The notes: generated by a model from the letters alone, not told the origin. A DNA stretch of 64,000 nucleotides from Pasteurella canis (GCF_900454865.1 NZ_UGTV01000015.1:1116001-1180000), one strand, 5' to 3'. Counted from the first letter of the stretch, positions 1-10,797 are shown. A program made the numbers and translations.

Positions 1-250
1 CATACTCAACACAAGGATTTCCACGTTTCATTGCATTACCGATAATGACGACGTCTGGTGCTGGTTGTAATTGTGATACCTCAAAGTGAGGAATAATTTC
101 AATTCCACTTTCCTGTAAAAAAGTACTCATTGGAGGATACACATTCGTATCCGAACCAGTTACTTTATAACCAAGTTGTTTAGCAATGATTGCCACGCCA
201 CCCATAAACGTGCCACAAATACCCAAAATGTGAATATGTTTTACTGTCAT
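1..250 (-). CDS. mpl: UDP-N-acetylmuramate:L-Ala-gamma-D-Glu-meso-DAP ligase, N-terminal part
   Basis: The gene runs off the left edge, so only about the first 83 residues are present. They begin MTVKHIHILGICGTFMGG, the Rossmann-type start of Mur ligases, followed by the GSD turn near residue 34 and an IIGNAM segment near residue 72; together these are typical of Mpl. Mpl reattaches the tripeptide released during wall turnover to UDP-MurNAc in the cytoplasm (peptidoglycan recycling). It is divergent from fbp with 143 bases between the starts. The ATG at complement 248-250 is preceded by a weak AGAGATAG ribosome site. Identification rests on the N-terminus only. Confidence 0.88.
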   Translation of the reverse strand, partial: MTVKHIHILGICGTFMGGVAIIAKQLGYKVTGSDTNVYPPMSTFLQESGIEIIPHFEVSQLQPAPDVVIIGNAMKRGNPCVEY

Positions 251-335
251 TTTTCTATCTCTATAAAAAAATTGTCATAAAAGTGTGTCGAAGATCACAT
301 TGTTCACATTCGACTTTTTATGAAAAACTCAAGAT

Positions 336-344
336 TGCTATAAT
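336..344 (+). promoter_or_regulatory. extended -10 promoter element of fbp
   Basis: TGC followed by a perfect TATAAT (339-344) gives an extended -10, 50 bases before the fbp ATG. No good -35 is visible. Just upstream (about 287-314) lie GTCGAA and TTCGAC flanking two direct copies of a TCACATT-like word, which could bind a regulator; I cannot name it. Confidence 0.45.
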
Positions 345-393
345 AAATCAACTCACTACATGAGTAAAATTTATTAACAATAAGGATTAAAAT

Positions 394-1395
394 ATGAAAA
401 CGTTGGGTCAATTTATTGTTGAAAAACAAGCAGAATATCCTCAAGCAAAAGGAGAGCTTAGTGGGATATTGTCATCTATTCGACTAGTCGCAAAAGTTAT
501 TCATCGAGATATTAATAAAGCAGGTTTAACTAATAATATTATTGGTAACTCTGGCGTAGAAAATGTGCAAGGTGAAGCTCAAATGAAATTAGATCTTTTT
601 GCTCACAACACGATGAAAAATGCCTTAATCGCTCGAGAAGAAGTTGCAGGTTTTGCTTCAGAGGAAGAGGAAAACTTCGTAGCCTTTAATACTGAGCGAG
701 GGCGTAATGCCAAATATGTTATATTGACTGATCCGCTAGATGGTTCATCAAATATTGATGTCAACGTTGCTGTAGGTACAATTTTTTCAATTTATCGTCG
801 TGTTTCACCAATTGGTACGCCTGTTACACTAGAAGACTTCATGCAACCTGGCCATCGTCAAGTAGCAGCTGGCTATATTGTTTATGGGTCTTCTACTATG
901 CTTGTCTATACAACAGGTAATGGTGTAAACGGGTTTACTTATGATCCTTCTTTAGGCGTGTTCTGTCTTTCTCATGAAAATATCCAAATTCCTTCAAGTG
1001 GTAAAATTTATTCAATTAATGAAGGACAGTATTTGAAATTCCCTGCTGGAGTAAAAAAATATATCAAGTATTGTCAAGAAGAAGACAAACAAACCCAACG
1101 CCCTTATACATCTCGCTATATTGGTTCACTCGTATCTGACTTTCATCGTAATATGTTAAAAGGCGGGATTTATATTTATCCAAGTGCTACCAATTATCCA
1201 AATGGTAAATTACGTTTATTGTATGAAGGTAACCCAATGGCATTTCTTGCAGAGCAAGCTGGCGGTCTCGCAACTGATGGATTCAATCGGATTTTAGATA
1301 TCCAACCAACAGCATTACATCAACGTGTTCCTTTATTTATTGGATCTAGAGAAATGGTAAATAAAGCGCAAGACTTTATGGCTGAATTCAGCTAA
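394..1395 (+). CDS. fbp: fructose-1,6-bisphosphatase class I
   Basis: The product is 333 residues, the usual length for class I FBPase, which hydrolyses fructose-1,6-bisphosphate in gluconeogenesis in the cytosol. The metal-binding DPLDGSSN motif lies near residues 113-120 and is followed by [16 protein letters not shown]. The region around residues 240-265 ([18 protein letters not shown]) holds the substrate-binding tyrosines. The C-terminal [14 protein letters not shown] metal and phosphate site is intact. An AAGGATTA ribosome site precedes the ATG. The gene is divergent from mpl and ends in a short hairpin terminator. Confidence 0.97.
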   Translation: MKTLGQFIVEKQAEYPQAKGELSGILSSIRLVAKVIHRDINKAGLTNNIIGNSGVENVQGEAQMKLDLFAHNTMKNALIAREEVAGFASEEEENFVAFNTERGRNAKYVILTDPLDGSSNIDVNVAVGTIFSIYRRVSPIGTPVTLEDFMQPGHRQVAAGYIVYGSSTMLVYTTGNGVNGFTYDPSLGVFCLSHENIQIPSSGKIYSINEGQYLKFPAGVKKYIKYCQEEDKQTQRPYTSRYIGSLVSDFHRNMLKGGIYIYPSATNYPNGKLRLLYEGNPMAFLAEQAGGLATDGFNRILDIQPTALHQRVPLFIGSREMVNKAQDFMAEFS

Positions 1396-1413
1396 ATGTA
1401 AAGTATTTTAAAG

Positions 1414-1446
1414 AGCCCGTAATTCATTTGACGGGCTATCTCTCTT
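1414..1446 (+). terminator. fbp terminator
   Basis: AGCCCGT (1414-1420) pairs with ACGGGCT (1431-1437), followed by a pyrimidine-rich tract (ATCTCTCTTCTCTT). The U-tract is imperfect, so it is a moderate terminator. Confidence 0.6.
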
Positions 1447-1516
1447 CTCTTATTATACGCAGCACAAAAAATAACCTTAAAAAAATTATTACTACTTAAT
1501 TTAGGAAAAGTTAGCT

Positions 1517-2011
1517 GTGAATTTTAAACAAATCTTGATGGCAGGAGTACTTGCGCTACCGCCTTTTTTACTCTGGAGTTGTGAACGCAGTGCTTCACCG
1601 TTAACGACATTGCCTAATAATCAAGAAGAAATCCAATACTTAAAACAATTTAATAGTATTGTTAAAATTACGCCTGCCGAGCGTTATATCACACAAGATG
1701 CACAAAACAATGATTTAGCAGCAATGACTTATCATGTACAAAATTTAAGTGATAAACCAATTAAAACCATTCTTTGGAATAGCGTTTATATTTTGGATTC
1801 AAACTTCCTTTATACTCATGATCTTCCTATTATTTTTGAAGCACCTTTAGCGCCACGTAGCCAACAAATGATTGCAGAAACAGTGCTTATTAATAATATC
1901 CCAAGAAAAAACAGACCATTAGTACTCAATACTAAAAATCCAATTAAAGTCATTATTATTGCTAGAGAAATTATTTTTGATGACGGAACTAAAGTAACAG
2001 TATCAAGATAA
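1517..2011 (+). CDS. putative lipoprotein of unknown function
   Basis: 164 residues with a GTG start, chosen because AGGAAAAG lies 7-14 bases upstream. The N-terminus has one lysine, a hydrophobic stretch (residues 7-20) and then LLWSC at 18-22, a plausible lipobox with Cys22. The mature part looks like a small beta-rich domain: NLSDKPIKTILWNSVYI is followed by a PLAPRSQQ turn and ends FDDGTKVTVSR. It faintly recalls YcfL-type periplasmic lipoproteins, but I do not assign a family. It lies alone after fbp, 73 bases past that terminator. Function is unknown. Confidence 0.7.
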   Translation: MNFKQILMAGVLALPPFLLWSCERSASPLTTLPNNQEEIQYLKQFNSIVKITPAERYITQDAQNNDLAAMTYHVQNLSDKPIKTILWNSVYILDSNFLYTHDLPIIFEAPLAPRSQQMIAETVLINNIPRKNRPLVLNTKNPIKVIIIAREIIFDDGTKVTVSR

Positions 2012-2316
2012 TTCAGTTCGAGCATAAAATGTAAATCATCCATTAAGAATAAGGTTTTCCTGCCCTACGTTATACAAAACCTCAATGATTATATTCGACG
2101 AATATCTCATTACTTACTTTTCAATTTATAAAATAAACTTTATGCCAAAATACTAGACCATCAATTTATGTGATCCCTCCCACAAATATCATTATTTCCA
2201 CCCTGATTACATTGCTATTACTATAAACAATATGTAACTATTTAAACCAAGTAATATCGTGCTGTTTGCTTTTTAGTTTGATCCTATTGAAATCATAAGT
2301 AAGAAGGAAAAAGTCT
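2012..2316. other. intergenic region with a CRP-like site, otherwise no gene seen
   Basis: This 305-base AT-rich gap separates the lipoprotein gene from the M20 peptidase gene. It has no credible open frame. The only clear element is the CRP-like palindrome at 2169-2184, listed separately. AGAAGGAA just before 2317 is the ribosome site of the peptidase gene. Confidence 0.6.
2169..2184 (+). promoter_or_regulatory. CRP-like binding site upstream of the peptidase-dcuC operon
   Basis: TGTGATCCCTCCCACA matches the CRP consensus TGTGA-N6-TCACA in 9 of 10 conserved positions, and its flanks are AT-rich. It lies 133 bases before the start codon. The binding inference rests on sequence match only; an AT-rich possible promoter follows downstream. 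Confidence 0.55.
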
Positions 2317-3438
2317 ATGTTATTAAATTCATTTCTGAAAGATCTCGAATCTCTCGTCAATATCGATAGTTATAGCTACGATCCTGTTGGTAAAGCAAAA
2401 GTTGTTGATTTCTTTAAACAAAAATTCCAATCCATTGGTTGGATAGTAGAGGAACATTTTTTAGATGAAAAAGTCGGCTCTGCGCTTATCTGTAAAAATA
2501 CACTCTCTGATGAATTTGATGTAGTACTATCAGGTCATATGGACACGGTCTTTAAAACAGGCACTGTAAGTGAAAGACCATTTAAAATCGAAGGTGATAA
2601 AGCTTTTGGACCCGGTATTGCAGATATGAAGGCAGGCTTACTTGCTGGCTTTTATGCTTGTCAGGCATTAACTGAAGAAAATGCCCTACAAAATGCACGA
2701 ATATGTGTCCTATTCAATCCAGATGAAGAAATTAGTTCGATCTATTCTCGTCCACTATTAGAAAAAATTGCACGCAAAACTCGTTATGCCATTATTCTTG
2801 AGGCAGCTCGTATCAATGGAAATCTTGTGAATGAACGAAAAGGCATTGGTAAATATGTCATTGAATTTTTAGGTAAGTCAGCTCATTCTGCTGTTGACCC
2901 ACAAAATGGAGCAAACTCAATTAATACTTTCATTCGTATCGCTCAAGAATTACTCAATAGTACTGCTCCAGAAAAAGGTACTACAATGAATATTGGTACG
3001 GTAGAGGGTGGGACCACACCAAATACCGTACCAGATTATGTTAAAACACAGATTGACTGTCGTTTCACATCTCTTGAGGAGAGTGAACGCTTAAATCAAG
3101 TCATTTATGCACTCCATGATACCGTGACAGAAGAACGTGTCAAAATTAAAGTCTCTGGTGGTATTACTCGTCCACCTTGGCGTCGTACTGAAGCTGGTTT
3201 GAAATTCTGTGCCGCAGTCGATGAGATCAAGGAGCGACTAGGAATAAAAGCAGAATGGGAATCAACTGCCGGGGGATCTGATGGTAATTTCTTTGCTGCA
3301 CTTGGCGCTATTGTCATTGATGGAATGGGGCCAAGTGGTGGGAAATGGCACAGCCCAGATGAATACCTCAATATTGATTCTATCGAGCCAAGAATCAAAT
3401 TAGTCACTGAAGTCATTAAATACTGTACTCAAAAATAA
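2317..3438 (+). CDS. M20 family metallopeptidase (glutamate carboxypeptidase-like)
   Basis: 373 residues of the di-zinc M20 peptidase fold. Visible zinc and catalytic motifs are SGHMDTV near residue 70, GPGIADMKAG near 96, the catalytic pair DEE near 138, EA near 165, and the C-terminal WHSPDE near 343. The central dimerisation domain carries SAHSA and the GGTTPNTVPD loop typical of carboxypeptidase G2/ArgE-like members. It probably removes an amino acid from an N-acyl or peptide substrate in the cytosol. It sits 12 bases before a DcuC-type transporter gene, so the pair may import and split one substrate. The exact substrate cannot be read from the sequence. Confidence 0.85.
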   Translation: MLLNSFLKDLESLVNIDSYSYDPVGKAKVVDFFKQKFQSIGWIVEEHFLDEKVGSALICKNTLSDEFDVVLSGHMDTVFKTGTVSERPFKIEGDKAFGPGIADMKAGLLAGFYACQALTEENALQNARICVLFNPDEEISSIYSRPLLEKIARKTRYAIILEAARINGNLVNERKGIGKYVIEFLGKSAHSAVDPQNGANSINTFIRIAQELLNSTAPEKGTTMNIGTVEGGTTPNTVPDYVKTQIDCRFTSLEESERLNQVIYALHDTVTEERVKIKVSGGITRPPWRRTEAGLKFCAAVDEIKERLGIKAEWESTAGGSDGNFFAALGAIVIDGMGPSGGKWHSPDEYLNIDSIEPRIKLVTEVIKYCTQK

Positions 3439-3450
3439 AGGGGAATACTT

Positions 3451-4845
3451 ATGTTAGGACTTTTACTGGGATTAGTCGTCACAATAATTGTAGGCTATCT
3501 AATCATTAAAAAATATAAAGCCCAATTTGTTTTACTCTGTGGTGGTATTATTTTGATGTGTTTTGCTGTGCTATTTGGTTTAGGTGAAATTCTGCCTGCA
3601 AATAAATCTACAGGTTGGGTAGGATTCGATATTTTCGAATTTATTAAAAATTTATTCAGTACCCGTGCAGCCGATCTCGGTTTAATGATCATGGCAGTAG
3701 GTGGTTTTGCACGTTACATGGATAAAATTGGTGCAAGTGAAGCATTAGTTAATGTTGCTGTTAAACCATTAAATGCAATTAAAGCACCTTATTTAGTACT
3801 AGCACTAGCCTATATAATTGGGCAAATCTTGAATATTTTTATTCCAAGTGCATCAGGGCTTGGTCTATTATTAATGTTAACGATTTTCCCAATTTTAGTG
3901 AATCTTGGTGTAAGTAGAGAAGGTGCGGCGGCGCTAATTGCGACGACAGCTTGTTTAGATTTAGGTCCAGCATCTGGCAATGCGGTACTTGCGGCTAAAA
4001 CTGCAAATATTGATATTGCAGAATATTTTGTCAACTACCAACTTAAACTAGCGATTGTCACGATGATCGTGATTGCGACCTCGCATTTCTTCGTGCAAAA
4101 ATGGTTTGATAAAAAACAAGCACTACTTGGCAACGGAAGCATCATGGAGAATGGCATTGAGGCAGACACAAAAGTAGAAAACCAAAATAACTCAGCTTTA
4201 CCTATTCCAACTGTCTACATTTTATTACCACTTTTACCTCTTGTCCTTATTTTAACCTTCAGTAAATTACTAGTAAGTAGTATCAAGATGAATGTTGCTA
4301 CTGCGATGATCATCAGCTTATTTATCGCAATGCTATTTGAATTTGTTAGAAAAAAAGATGTAAAACAAGTATTTGCTGAAATGCAGGTTTTCTTTGACGG
4401 CATGGGTAAACAATTTGCAGCAGTTGTCACATTAATTGTTGCGGGTGAAACTTTTGCAAAAGGATTAACTGCAGTAGGTGCGATTGATACGATTATTTTA
4501 GGCGCACAAACCTCTGGTTTTGGTGTATTTTTGATGACTTTAGTAATGGTGTTAATCATTACACTTTCAGCAATCGTGATGGGCTCAGGAAATGCCCCAT
4601 TCTTTGCCTTTGCAGCATTAGCTCCTAAAGTGGCAACAGGGTTAGGGATCTCGCCTGTATTAATGGTATTACCAATGCAATTAGTTGCAGGTATTGCAAG
4701 AAGTATGTCGCCAATTACAGCTGTCATTGTTGCTGTTTCAGGGGTGGCAAACGTATCACCGTTTGATTTAATTAAACGTACTGCGCTACCAATGGCGTTT
4801 GCATTACTTACGGTTTTCTTTGGTACATTTGTGCTTTATCATTAA
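3451..4845 (+). CDS. dcuC: DcuC-family C4-dicarboxylate (anion) transporter
   Basis: 464 residues, almost entirely hydrophobic, with about 12 membrane segments arranged as an inverted repeat around a hydrophilic loop near residues 220-250. The family signatures SASGLGLLLM near 131, LDLGPASGNAVLAAK near 170 and MGSGNAPFFAFAALAPK near 375 align with my memory of E. coli DcuC. DcuC proteins move succinate, fumarate and related anions during anaerobic growth. Here the operon partner is a peptidase, so the cargo may instead be an acylated amino acid. An AGGGGAATAC ribosome site precedes the ATG. It ends in a strong bidirectional terminator. Confidence 0.8.
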   Translation: MLGLLLGLVVTIIVGYLIIKKYKAQFVLLCGGIILMCFAVLFGLGEILPANKSTGWVGFDIFEFIKNLFSTRAADLGLMIMAVGGFARYMDKIGASEALVNVAVKPLNAIKAPYLVLALAYIIGQILNIFIPSASGLGLLLMLTIFPILVNLGVSREGAAALIATTACLDLGPASGNAVLAAKTANIDIAEYFVNYQLKLAIVTMIVIATSHFFVQKWFDKKQALLGNGSIMENGIEADTKVENQNNSALPIPTVYILLPLLPLVLILTFSKLLVSSIKMNVATAMIISLFIAMLFEFVRKKDVKQVFAEMQVFFDGMGKQFAAVVTLIVAGETFAKGLTAVGAIDTIILGAQTSGFGVFLMTLVMVLIITLSAIVMGSGNAPFFAFAALAPKVATGLGISPVLMVLPMQLVAGIARSMSPITAVIVAVSGVANVSPFDLIKRTALPMAFALLTVFFGTFVLYH

Positions 4846-4862
4846 TCATGCTTAGCATCTAC

Positions 4863-4893
4863 AAAAAATGGGCGTTTATCTGCGCCCATTTTG
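4863..4893. terminator. bidirectional terminator between dcuC and a membrane protein gene
   Basis: AAAATGGGCG (4865-4874) pairs perfectly with CGCCCATTTT (4883-4892) around an 8-base loop. Runs of A before and T after let it serve the two convergent genes. Confidence 0.8.
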
Positions 4894-4915
4894 CTTGATA
4901 TAAAAATGACTTTTT

Positions 4916-5725
4916 CTAGTGAATAAAGGCGAAACTTGCCCATACAGGTAGTGAAGTGACTATCAAAAGTAAAATCGCTAATGTGTTATAACTTAATTTC
5001 CATTGTTTAAAAATATGAACTGCAATAATAAGAGCAATCAGTAAATGTAGACAAAAATAGAGTATCCAAGCTAACTGATTCGCAAAAGTGACTGTATTTG
5101 ACAAATACATCAATAGCCCCAGACCACTAAGTGCATTCAAAAACAAAAGCGATAACATAAAAAATGGTAATAATGCTATTAAGCCTTGTAAGCGGTTACG
5201 AGATACAACTAATGCCAGATTAGCCAAAATAATTCCTACTAATCCTTGTCCGAAAATATTGTATTGGATAAAAGAAGAAATAGAGAGTTCGATAAAGATC
5301 AATAAATAACAGAGGCTCCCTAATATGCCCATCAATCCTGCAATAATTAGCATCGATTGGCGTAATTGATTGTCTTGCGGTTGACGCCATGTAGCTAAAA
5401 CAATTGCGATTCCACATAGACTCATCATGTCTGTCAAAATAAAGTGGTAGTTAGAAAAAAAGCTAATAATAAACCACATTCCCCAAAATACTGCAAAATA
5501 CCAATTAACTTTACTTAAACGTTCACGTTGTCCTGGGCAGATCTGACCTTTCATAAAGACTAATACGCTTACTAATTGTGCTATCAATATACCAAATGCA
5601 AAATGAGAAATCGCTTTTGATTGTGGTTGTAAAAACATTGCAAAAAAATCAATACTCAGAATTAATATGAGTGGAAATACAGATGAAAGTGCGGTAAATA
5701 ATGGGGATTGTTTTTGTTCTGACAT
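4916..5725 (-). CDS. integral membrane protein of unknown function
   Basis: 269 residues starting [10 protein letters not shown]. An in-frame ATG lies 14 codons upstream, but AAGG at a suitable distance favours this start. Hydrophobic runs suggest eight or nine membrane segments with short polar loops; the longest loop is near residue 60 ([13 protein letters not shown]). There are no obvious catalytic motifs or known transporter signatures. The architecture is like an anchor subunit or a small transporter, but I do not recognise the family. It is divergent from the TRIC gene and convergent with dcuC. Confidence 0.65.
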   Translation of the reverse strand: MSEQKQSPLFTALSSVFPLILILSIDFFAMFLQPQSKAISHFAFGILIAQLVSVLVFMKGQICPGQRERLSKVNWYFAVFWGMWFIISFFSNYHFILTDMMSLCGIAIVLATWRQPQDNQLRQSMLIIAGLMGILGSLCYLLIFIELSISSFIQYNIFGQGLVGIILANLALVVSRNRLQGLIALLPFFMLSLLFLNALSGLGLLMYLSNTVTFANQLAWILYFCLHLLIALIIAVHIFKQWKLSYNTLAILLLIVTSLPVWASFAFIH

Positions 5726-5836
5726 AAATCGTGCTGCCTTAATAAAATGAATTTGCCAATTATGCAAGAATTAGAAAGCACGGTCAAAATTTCCTATTCT
5801 TTTGTACAATTCCCCTCTAAAATAATCTTATTTTTA

Positions 5837-5845
5837 ACCGCACTT
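5837..5845 (-). repeat. DNA uptake signal sequence (intergenic)
   Basis: Exact ACCGCACTT within AACCGCACTTTTAGA, just before the TRIC gene. A degenerate, oppositely oriented copy (AAAGCACGGTCAAAATTT) lies at about 5775-5792. Confidence 0.9.
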
Positions 5846-5860
5846 TTAGAGATAAAATTT

Positions 5861-6541
5861 ATGCTGTTAAGTGTATTATACATTATAGGTATTACTGCTG
5901 AAGCAATCACAGGCGCTTTAGCCGCAGGGCGCGAAAAAATGGATATTTTTGGTGTCATTATCATTGCTTCTATGACAGCGATTGGTGGGGGGTCTGTACG
6001 TGATGTTTTATTAGGTCATTACCCACTAGGTTGGGTGAAAAATCCAGAATATTTTCTAATTGTTGCTGGAGCTGCTGTACTTACTGTCTTCATTGTCCCC
6101 TTTATTCGCCCATTTATGCGCTACTTCCACACTATTTTCTTAGTCCTAGATGCACTAGGATTAATTGTATTTTCGATTATCGGCGCGCAAATTGCGCTAG
6201 ATATGGGGCACGGATTTACTATTGCGATCATAGCCGCAATCATTACAGGTGCCTTCGGAGGGGTGCTACGAGATCTGCTATGCAATCGAATCCCTTTAGT
6301 TTTCCAAAAAGAGCTATATGCGAGTATTGCATTGATTGCCACGAGCATTTATATTGGCCTACAACACTTAAATATTGACCAAAATCTTGTCATCATTATT
6401 ACCTTAATAAGTGGATTTATTGCTCGCTTGTTGGCGATCTATTTTGAATGGGGATTGCCTGTATTTGACTACCAAGAGCAACAAATTGCGAAAAAGCCTA
6501 GTGATGATACATTACCGCAAAAAACACAATGGAAAAAATGA
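5861..6541 (+). CDS. TRIC-type (UPF0126) membrane channel protein
   Basis: 226 residues from an internal ATG. The longer frame upstream crosses an uptake signal and lacks a ribosome site, so the start [10 protein letters not shown] was preferred. It has about seven hydrophobic segments and two copies of the family hallmark, [11 protein letters not shown] near residue 42 and [13 protein letters not shown] near 131, the glycine-rich kinks of the trimeric intracellular cation channel fold. Bacterial members (E. coli YicG/YadS) are inner-membrane proteins proposed to pass cations or small solutes. It lies 16 bases before proA, an order I recall from H. influenzae. Confidence 0.88.
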   Translation: MLLSVLYIIGITAEAITGALAAGREKMDIFGVIIIASMTAIGGGSVRDVLLGHYPLGWVKNPEYFLIVAGAAVLTVFIVPFIRPFMRYFHTIFLVLDALGLIVFSIIGAQIALDMGHGFTIAIIAAIITGAFGGVLRDLLCNRIPLVFQKELYASIALIATSIYIGLQHLNIDQNLVIIITLISGFIARLLAIYFEWGLPVFDYQEQQIAKKPSDDTLPQKTQWKK

Positions 6542-6557
6542 TTCAGGAATAAACACA

Positions 6558-7820
6558 ATGACAATCAACTTACAGAAAATGGGAGAACAAGCCAGACAAG
6601 CCGCGTTTATCCTATCTCAACTTTCTCACCAACAAAAAAATGCCGCTTTATCAATCATCGCGGAGCAACTAGAAGCACAATCAGAATATATTCTTGCTGC
6701 AAATCAAAAAGACATTGAGACTGCAAAAAAAAATGGTTTATCAGACGCGATTATTGACCGTTTGTTATTGACTCAAACACGCCTAAATGCAATTGCTAAC
6801 GATGTACGCCATGTTATTTCACTTCCTGATCCTGTCGGTAACATCATTGATGGGGGAATATTAGACAGCGGTATTAAAGTTGAACGTATTCGTGTACCAC
6901 TTGGTGTAATTGGTACAATTTATGAGGCTCGTCCAAATGTCACTATTGACGTTGCAACACTCTGCTTAAAAACGGGTAATGCTGTTATTTTACGCGGGGG
7001 TAAAGAAACGCAACATTCTAATAAAATCTTAGTGGAAGTTGTACAAAGTGCGTTAGTACAAGCGGGATTACCAAAATATGCAGTGCAAGCTATCACTGAC
7101 CCAGATCGTGCTTTAGTAATGGAACTTTTAAAACTCGATCGTTATGTTGATATGATCATTCCTCGTGGTGGAGCTGGCTTACATGAACTTTGTAAGCAAC
7201 ACTCAACTATTCCTATTATCGTAGGTGGTATCGGCGTATGTCACTTGTTTGTTGAACAAAGCGCAGATTTAGACAAAGCATTACCTTTAATCGAAAATGC
7301 TAAAACTCAGCGCCCAAGTACCTGTAACACACTCGAAACCTTATTAGTTCAACGCTCGATTGCAGCTTCTTTCTTACCGAAATTAGCAGCCCATCTAACT
7401 GTAAAAAATATCAAATTTCATGCAGATCAGACCGCTCTTTCAATCTTGCAATCTGTACAAACAAATGTTGAGCCAATACAAGAAGAACAATTAAGTCAAG
7501 AGTGGCTTTCTTACGATTTAAATGTTGTTATTGTCGAAGATTTAGCAGAGGCAATTGCCCACATTCGTAAATATGGCAGTCAGCACTCTGATGGCATTTT
7601 GACTAATTCACAGCAACTTGCTCAACAATTCATTGCACAAGTCGATTCTGCTGCACTATATGTAAATGCAAGTACTCGTTTTACTGACGGTGGACAATTT
7701 GGTTTAGGAGCTGAAGTAGCTGTAAGTACCCAGAAATTACATGCTCGTGGTCCAATGGGGTTAGAGGCACTAACGACATACAAATGGGTTTGTGTTGGGG
7801 ACTATACGTCTCGTAAATAA
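6558..7820 (+). CDS. proA: gamma-glutamyl phosphate reductase
   Basis: 420 residues from the ATG after AGGAATAAAC. A longer frame extends into the upstream gene and is rejected. It catalyses the NADPH-dependent second step of proline synthesis, gamma-glutamyl phosphate to glutamate semialdehyde. The aldehyde-dehydrogenase-like fold shows the NAD(P) segment EARPNVT near 115-121, RGGKE near 140 and the catalytic cysteine in RPSTCNTLE near 255. The C-terminal [20 protein letters not shown] is characteristic. No proB lies beside it, so the glutamate kinase gene must be elsewhere. Confidence 0.97.
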   Translation: MTINLQKMGEQARQAAFILSQLSHQQKNAALSIIAEQLEAQSEYILAANQKDIETAKKNGLSDAIIDRLLLTQTRLNAIANDVRHVISLPDPVGNIIDGGILDSGIKVERIRVPLGVIGTIYEARPNVTIDVATLCLKTGNAVILRGGKETQHSNKILVEVVQSALVQAGLPKYAVQAITDPDRALVMELLKLDRYVDMIIPRGGAGLHELCKQHSTIPIIVGGIGVCHLFVEQSADLDKALPLIENAKTQRPSTCNTLETLLVQRSIAASFLPKLAAHLTVKNIKFHADQTALSILQSVQTNVEPIQEEQLSQEWLSYDLNVVIVEDLAEAIAHIRKYGSQHSDGILTNSQQLAQQFIAQVDSAALYVNASTRFTDGGQFGLGAEVAVSTQKLHARGPMGLEALTTYKWVCVGDYTSRK

Positions 7821-7845
7821 TTAGAATTAACCCAAATGAATTTAT

Positions 7846-7878
7846 TTGACAATTTTTTATAACTCATTGTTTTATAAT
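7846..7878 (+). promoter_or_regulatory. candidate lysC promoter
   Basis: A perfect TATAAT is at 7873-7878, 41 bases before the lysC ATG. TTGACA at 7846-7851 is perfect too, but the spacer is 21 bases, longer than the usual 17, so the pairing of the two boxes is uncertain. Confidence 0.35.
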
Positions 7879-7918
7879 ATTGATACAACATCATAACAAT
7901 AATTTTAAGGAGCCAATT

Positions 7919-9271
7919 ATGTCTCATCTGTCTATCGCAAAATTTGGGGGAACTAGCGTTGCTAATTACAATGCAATGTATGCTTCTGCCAAAATCGTTA
8001 TTAATGATCCTAATACACGTGTTGTTGTTCTATCCGCTTCAGCTGGTATCACTAATTTATTGGTCTCTCTAGCAAATGGCTGTGATTTAGCCGAACGTAC
8101 AAAACTAATTAATGAAGTACGTCAAATTCAAGAAAACATCTTGAGTGAATTAAAAGATGATAGTGGTGTACGTTATAAAATTGAAAAATTGCTGGCGAAT
8201 ATTGAAGCCCTTGCAGAAGCGGCGAGTCTCGCAACATCTCTTGCACTCACAGATGAATTAATCAGTCATGGAGAAATGATGTCTTCTTTAATTTTCGTTG
8301 AAATACTACGTGAATTAAATACGACAGCAACTTGGTTAGATATTCGCACAGTCATCGCAACAGATAGCCACTTTGGAAAAGCCATTCCTCAAGATAAAAA
8401 AACACAACAACACAGTGACCAAATATTGAAACCACTGATTGATCGTGGAGAACTCATTATTACTCAAGGGTTTATTGGGCGAGATGAACAAGGCAAAACA
8501 ACAACATTAGGACGAGGAGGTAGCGACTACTCTGCCGCCTTGTTAGCAGAAGTACTTAACGCTAAAGATGTCTTAATCTGGACTGATGTTGCAGGCATTT
8601 ATACAACAGATCCTCGTATTGTTCCTAATGCAAAACGTATTGATACAATGAGTTTCTGCGAGGCAGCCGAAATGGCAACATTTGGTGCAAAAGTGCTTCA
8701 CCCAGCTACTTTACTCCCAGCTGTTCGCAGTAATATTCCTGTCTATGTGGGATCGAGTAAAGCTCCTGAAGCAGGAGGAACATGGGTAGTTCGTGATCCA
8801 CAACCAAGACCAACTTTTCGTGCAATTGCACTACGCAGAGATCAAGTTCTCTTGACACTTTCTAGTTTAAATATGTTACATGCGCAAGGTTTTCTAGCAA
8901 AAGTCTTCACACTCTTAGCGAAATATAAAATATCTGTGGATGTTGTTACAACCTCTGAAGTCAGTATCGCTTTAACTTTAGATAAAACAGGCTCTGCCTC
9001 CTCAGGAAATAACTTACTTTCAACAGATTTAATTGATGAATTGACCAAACTTTGTAGTGTCAAAATTGATCATGACTTATCACTAGTTGCCTTAATTGGT
9101 AATGAGTTACATACACACTCAGGCATAGCGAAGCGTATTTTTGACACATTAGAAAACTACAACATCCGTTCAATTTGTTATGGCGCGAGTACTAATAATA
9201 TTTGTATGTTAGTACATAATGAAAATGCCGATGCAATTGTCAGTGCTTTACATCGTTCTTTGTTTGAATAA
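7919..9271 (+). CDS. lysC: lysine-sensitive aspartokinase III
   Basis: 450 residues from the ATG preceded by TAAGGAG; E. coli LysC is 449. It phosphorylates aspartate, the first step towards lysine, threonine, methionine and diaminopimelate. The kinase domain has KFGGTSV at residues 6-12, GRGGSDYSA near 200 and the TDVAGIYTTDPR loop near 222. Two ACT domains occupy the C-terminal third (from about residue 310), as expected for lysine feedback. It is a stand-alone enzyme without a fused homoserine dehydrogenase. Only about 98 bases separate it from proA, too short for a lysine riboswitch. A uptake-signal-like hairpin ends the gene. Confidence 0.95.
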   Translation: MSHLSIAKFGGTSVANYNAMYASAKIVINDPNTRVVVLSASAGITNLLVSLANGCDLAERTKLINEVRQIQENILSELKDDSGVRYKIEKLLANIEALAEAASLATSLALTDELISHGEMMSSLIFVEILRELNTTATWLDIRTVIATDSHFGKAIPQDKKTQQHSDQILKPLIDRGELIITQGFIGRDEQGKTTTLGRGGSDYSAALLAEVLNAKDVLIWTDVAGIYTTDPRIVPNAKRIDTMSFCEAAEMATFGAKVLHPATLLPAVRSNIPVYVGSSKAPEAGGTWVVRDPQPRPTFRAIALRRDQVLLTLSSLNMLHAQGFLAKVFTLLAKYKISVDVVTTSEVSIALTLDKTGSASSGNNLLSTDLIDELTKLCSVKIDHDLSLVALIGNELHTHSGIAKRIFDTLENYNIRSICYGASTNNICMLVHNENADAIVSALHRSLFE

Positions 9272-9282
9272 AATTCTACTAG

Positions 9283-9326
9283 AAGGGCGGTCAAAATTTT
9301 CAATTTTTTGACCGCCCTTTTCTTTT
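9283..9326. terminator. lysC terminator built from a near-uptake-signal inverted repeat
   Basis: AAGGGCGGTCAAAA (9283-9296) pairs perfectly with TTTTGACCGCCCTT (9306-9319), followed by TTCTTTTC. The arms differ from the uptake signal AAGTGCGGT by one base on each side (T to G, with the matching change opposite). Confidence 0.85.
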
Positions 9327-9361
9327 CTACAATTCTAACAAGTTATCAAATAAAAACGTAA

Positions 9362-10744
<1,383 letters not shown>

Positions 10745-10763
10745 TTCATTTGCTCTTATCATC

Positions 10764-10797
10764 AATGGAAAGCAAAACTTGCTTTCCATTTTCTTTT
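10764..10797 (+). terminator. purA terminator
   Basis: AATGGAAAGC (10764-10773) pairs with GCTTTCCATT (10781-10790), with a 7-base loop, followed by TTCTTTT. Confidence 0.8.

Noticed and set aside
4916-5725. Assignment of the membrane protein as DmsC (DMSO reductase anchor)
   Set aside because: Length and hydrophobicity are similar, but there are no dmsA/dmsB neighbours and no conserved quinone-site residues; left unassigned.
7821-7918. Lysine riboswitch before lysC
   Set aside because: Only 98 bases are available and they hold no candidate aptamer; lysine riboswitches are roughly 170 bases or more.
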